A DNA stretch of 64,000 nt from Verrucomicrobiia bacterium (GTDB lineage Bacteria > Verrucomicrobiota > Verrucomicrobiia > Limisphaerales > CAIMTB01). The position numbers and the translations under genes are program-made. The notes below the pieces were generated by a model. It saw nothing but the letters and a program-made list of their open reading frames with translations, was not told the DNA's origin and made no database searches. Below, one piece after another: positions 61,712-64,000 of this stretch. The DNA is taken from NCBI GenBank assembly GCA_019634625.1, contig JAHCBA010000003.1, positions 224,804 to 288,803 on the forward strand, written 5' to 3'. Within the stretch, counting starts at the first letter, position 1. Each line of letters begins with the position of its first letter.

Positions 61712-62512
61712 TCAGGGTTGGTCGTGTTCGCCCAGGGGGCGGATCCAGATATTGCGGAAGCGGACCGGGTCGCCGTGGTCCTGGAGGCCAATGGGGCCGC
61801 GGGTGGGGGTATTGGCGTCGTAGGCGGCGACTTCGCGATGGCGGACGGGGCCGAGGATGGGCTGGCGATGCTGCACGACGATGCCGTTGAGGATGACGGT
61901 GACGTGGGCGGGTTCGCGGACGCGGCCCTGGTCGGTCCTGGGGGCTTCGAAGAGGATGTCCACGGACTGCCATTGACCGGGGGGTTTGGCGGCGAGGGCG
62001 AGGGGGGGCCACTGGCCGTAGATGGAGCCGACGGAGCCATCGGCGTAGGTGGGGTTTCGGTAGCCGTCGAGGACCTGGATCTCGTAGATGCCGTGGAGGA
62101 AGATTCCGCTGTTGGCGCGGGCCTGACCGTCACCGACGGGCGGGTTGGGGGCGGCGAATTCGAGGTGGAGCTGGAAGCTGCCGAAATGGTCCTTGGTTTC
62201 GATGGAACCGCTTTTGCCGACGACCTCCATGTAGCCGTTCTCGACCTTCCAGGGGGCGGGGGCACCGCCCTTGGTCCAGAGGGACAGGTCGGTGCCGTCG
62301 AAGAGGACCTTGGCGTCGGAGGGGGCGGGGGCGCCATGACTGAAGGCGGCGCCCGGGGTGACGGTGCGGGGTTGGGGGCGTTCGGCGTCGTGGACGCGCC
62401 ATTTCTGGCCGGTGATGACGGGGGTGTCGGTATAGCCGGGTTTTTCGGCCGCGTTCATGGCGAGAGTCGAGGCCAGGAGGGCGGCCGGGATCAAGAACGA
62501 GTGCAGTTTCAT
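61712..62512 (-). CDS. DUF1080 (3-keto-disaccharide hydrolase-like) exported protein
   Basis: 266 residues; signal peptide MKLHSFLIPAALLASTLAMNAA. The DUF1080 jelly-roll is recognised from VLFDGTDLSLWTKG, WKVENGYMEVVGKSGSIETKDHFGSFQLHLEF, ANSGIFLHGIYEIQVLDGY, GSIYGQWPP, PAHVTVILNGIVVQ and the end GPIGLQDHGDPVRFRNIWIRPL. The family is expanded in Planctomycetes/Verrucomicrobia; some members hydrolyse 3-keto-glucosides, most are uncharacterised. It faces the methyltransferase gene (convergent) and follows the dihydroorotase on the same strand with a 56-base gap, without evident functional link. Confidence 0.9.
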   Translation of the reverse strand: MKLHSFLIPAALLASTLAMNAAEKPGYTDTPVITGQKWRVHDAERPQPRTVTPGAAFSHGAPAPSDAKVLFDGTDLSLWTKGGAPAPWKVENGYMEVVGKSGSIETKDHFGSFQLHLEFAAPNPPVGDGQARANSGIFLHGIYEIQVLDGYRNPTYADGSVGSIYGQWPPLALAAKPPGQWQSVDILFEAPRTDQGRVREPAHVTVILNGIVVQHRQPILGPVRHREVAAYDANTPTRGPIGLQDHGDPVRFRNIWIRPLGEHDQP

Positions 62513-62568
62513 GACGGGGCGGGGATGATTTCCGCACCGGGGCCGGGGATCAAGCGGGGAAGCCGGGC

Positions 62569-63984
62569 TTATTCCCCGAGTCCGGCCAGTTCGCTCCAGA
62601 CGACGCGGCCACGGCAGAGGGTGGCGACGGCGCGGCCTTTGAGGCGCCAGCCGTGGAAGGGGGAGTTGGCGGATTTGCTGGCGGTGCGGCGGACGTCGTA
62701 GGTCCACTCGAGATTGGGATCGATGAGGGTGAGGTCGGCGGGGTCGCCGGGTTGAAGACGGCCGAGGGGGGTGCCTGTTTCCTCGGCGACGAGGGGGAAG
62801 AGGGCGGCGGGGCGGGCGGTGAATCGTTCGAGGACGGAGGCGAGGGGGAGGTGGCCGGGGTGGTAGAGTTCGGTCAGGGCGAGGGCGAGTTCGGTTTCGA
62901 GGCCGACGATGCCGAAGGGGGCGAAGTCGAATTCGACGTCCTTCTCGTAGTTGCAGTGCGGGGCGTGGTCGCTGGCGAGGATTTCGAGGGTGCCGTCCTT
63001 GACGCCGTTCAGGACGGCGGCGCGGTCGCCGGCCGAGCGAAGGGGGGGATTCATCTTGAAGTGGGTGTCGTAGGCGGGCCAGCGGGGGCGGGCTGCGGGG
63101 TCCTCCATGAGCCGGGCGGAGAAGAGGGAGGCACCATCCTCCGGCCAGAAGCGGTCGCTGCCGGCGACGGCGGCGTCGGTGAGGACGAAGTGGTGGGGAC
63201 AGGCCTCGCCGGAGATGGGGACGCCTTCGTCGCGGGCGCGGCGGATGAGATCGACGCTGCGGGCGGAGCTGATGTGCTGGCAGTGGATGTGGGTGCCGGT
63301 GAGGCGGGCGAGGAGGATGTTGCGGGCGACGATGGCGTCCTCGCCGATGGCGGGCCAGCCGCGGAGGCCGAGGACGGCGCTCCAGTAGCCTTCGTGCATG
63401 ACGCCTTCGGCGACGAGGGCGTAGTCCTGGCAATGGTCCATGACACGGAGGTTGAACATGCGGGCGTATTCGAGGGCGCGGCGCATGAGTTCGCCGTTCT
63501 GGACGCAGTGGCCGTCGTCGGAGATGGCGACGATGCCGGCGCGATGGAGGGCGCCGATGGGGGCGAGTTCCTGGCCGGCGATGGCGCGGGTGATGGCACC
63601 GGCGACGAAGACGCGGATGCAGGCCTGTTCGCGGGCGCGGTCGCGGACGAGCCCCATGGCGGCGGCATCGTCGATGGCCGGGGAGGTGTTGGGCATGCAG
63701 ACCACGGACGTGAATCCGCCGCGGGCGGCGGATCGGGCTCCGGAGGCGATGGTTTCCTTGGCGGTCTGGCCGGGTTCGCGGAAGTGGACGTGGATGTCGA
63801 TCAGGCCTGGGGCGACGACGAGGCCGGCGACATGGACGACGGTGGCAAGGGGGGCATCGGGATGATCGGAGAGGTCGGGCGCCAGGGCTGCGATGCGGTC
63901 GCCGCGGATGAGCACGTCACGGGTCGCGTCGAGGCCTTGGGAGGGGTCGATCAGGCGCCCGCCGCGCAGCAGCAGGTCGGACAT
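62569..63984 (-). CDS. pyrC: Dihydroorotase, class I
   Basis: 471 residues, third step of pyrimidine synthesis: N-carbamoyl-aspartate to dihydroorotate. Metal site: His65 and His67 in LIDIHVHFREPGQ, later histidines in HCQHIS, and the Asp of LASDHAPH; KMNPPLR near the substrate site is also conserved. Single amidohydrolase domain with the small beta-sandwich ends (LLLRGGRLIDPSQG at the start, ADLTLIDPNLEWTYDV near the end). Only 16 bases remain upstream in the window; in many bacteria pyrB would come next. A non-catalytic PyrC' can be excluded because the metal-binding residues are intact. Confidence 0.94.
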   Translation of the reverse strand: MSDLLLRGGRLIDPSQGLDATRDVLIRGDRIAALAPDLSDHPDAPLATVVHVAGLVVAPGLIDIHVHFREPGQTAKETIASGARSAARGGFTSVVCMPNTSPAIDDAAAMGLVRDRAREQACIRVFVAGAITRAIAGQELAPIGALHRAGIVAISDDGHCVQNGELMRRALEYARMFNLRVMDHCQDYALVAEGVMHEGYWSAVLGLRGWPAIGEDAIVARNILLARLTGTHIHCQHISSARSVDLIRRARDEGVPISGEACPHHFVLTDAAVAGSDRFWPEDGASLFSARLMEDPAARPRWPAYDTHFKMNPPLRSAGDRAAVLNGVKDGTLEILASDHAPHCNYEKDVEFDFAPFGIVGLETELALALTELYHPGHLPLASVLERFTARPAALFPLVAEETGTPLGRLQPGDPADLTLIDPNLEWTYDVRRTASKSANSPFHGWRLKGRAVATLCRGRVVWSELAGLGE

Positions 63985-64000
63985 GGGGGAAAGGTTACGG

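Overview
The window is very GC-rich and densely coding, with such strong G/C bias at third positions that most real genes carry long meaningless reading frames on the opposite strand. The gene content suggests a Gram-negative member of the Verrucomicrobiota (PVC group), perhaps Limisphaerales/Pedosphaeraceae-like. This is an inference from content, not a phylogenetic placement: Planctomycete-type paired cytochrome domains fused to an FGE-like domain, a DUF1080 protein, a secreted sulfatase with HEAT-like repeats, a cytochrome b fused to c-type haem domains, porin and chemoreceptor genes, and a bL25-pth-bS6-ssb-bL9 cluster. No rRNA, tRNA, CRISPR array, transposase or integrase gene was seen.

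Layout. 0-3.3 kb (minus): a sugar/AI-2 type ABC importer (ATPase and two permeases, the last cut by the window edge). 3.4-4.4 kb: a three-gene YqjD/YqjE/YqjK-like membrane operon. 4.5-7.7 kb (minus): an exported pentein/peptidylarginine-deiminase-like protein behind an AraC regulator. 8.3-13.3 kb: an exported BNR/sialidase-like protein, a rhodanese and an HrpB-type helicase. 13.3-20.8 kb: an AsmA-like protein, an M3 peptidase, a NagD-like HAD phosphatase and the cytochrome/FGE-like fusion. 20.8-24.3 kb: a coupled circularly permuted ATP-grasp/alpha-E protein and transglutaminase. 24.4-30.6 kb (minus): a DNA glycosylase, a sulfatase, an ADP-ribosylglycohydrolase-like protein, and a Rieske/cytochrome b-c pair. 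30.7-35.4 kb (minus): an unknown exported protein, a GH51 arabinofuranosidase and a fucose/arabinose-isomerase-like protein, probably serving plant-polysaccharide sugars.

The 35.4-42.6 kb stretch is the repeat-rich part. It has nine perfect heptamers, an imperfect tandem ~145-bp intergenic repeat related to motifs at 13.0-13.2 kb, and three copies of a ~156-bp element with inverted ends at 39.8, 40.9 and 42.5 kb. Among these lie a porin/binding-protein/chemoreceptor operon, an FmdB-like zinc ribbon, an orphan ThiS-like carrier and an ECF42-like sigma factor. 42.7-52.7 kb holds a DUF4202 protein, a MidA-like methyltransferase, a second chemoreceptor, a DNA ligase with its partner exonuclease, a sodium:solute symporter and a DegP/HtrA protease followed by a clear terminator. 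52.8-56.6 kb is a housekeeping cluster (prs, bL25, pth, bS6, ssb, bL9).

56.6-59.8 kb is the strongest candidate for something undescribed: an AAA ATPase and a protein of unknown family, divergent from a regulator built of two MarR-like halves, with two adjacent perfect palindromes between them. The window ends with an NSUN/RsmB-type RNA methyltransferase carrying a long repetitive Arg/Gly-rich N-terminus, a DUF1080 protein and a class I dihydroorotase.
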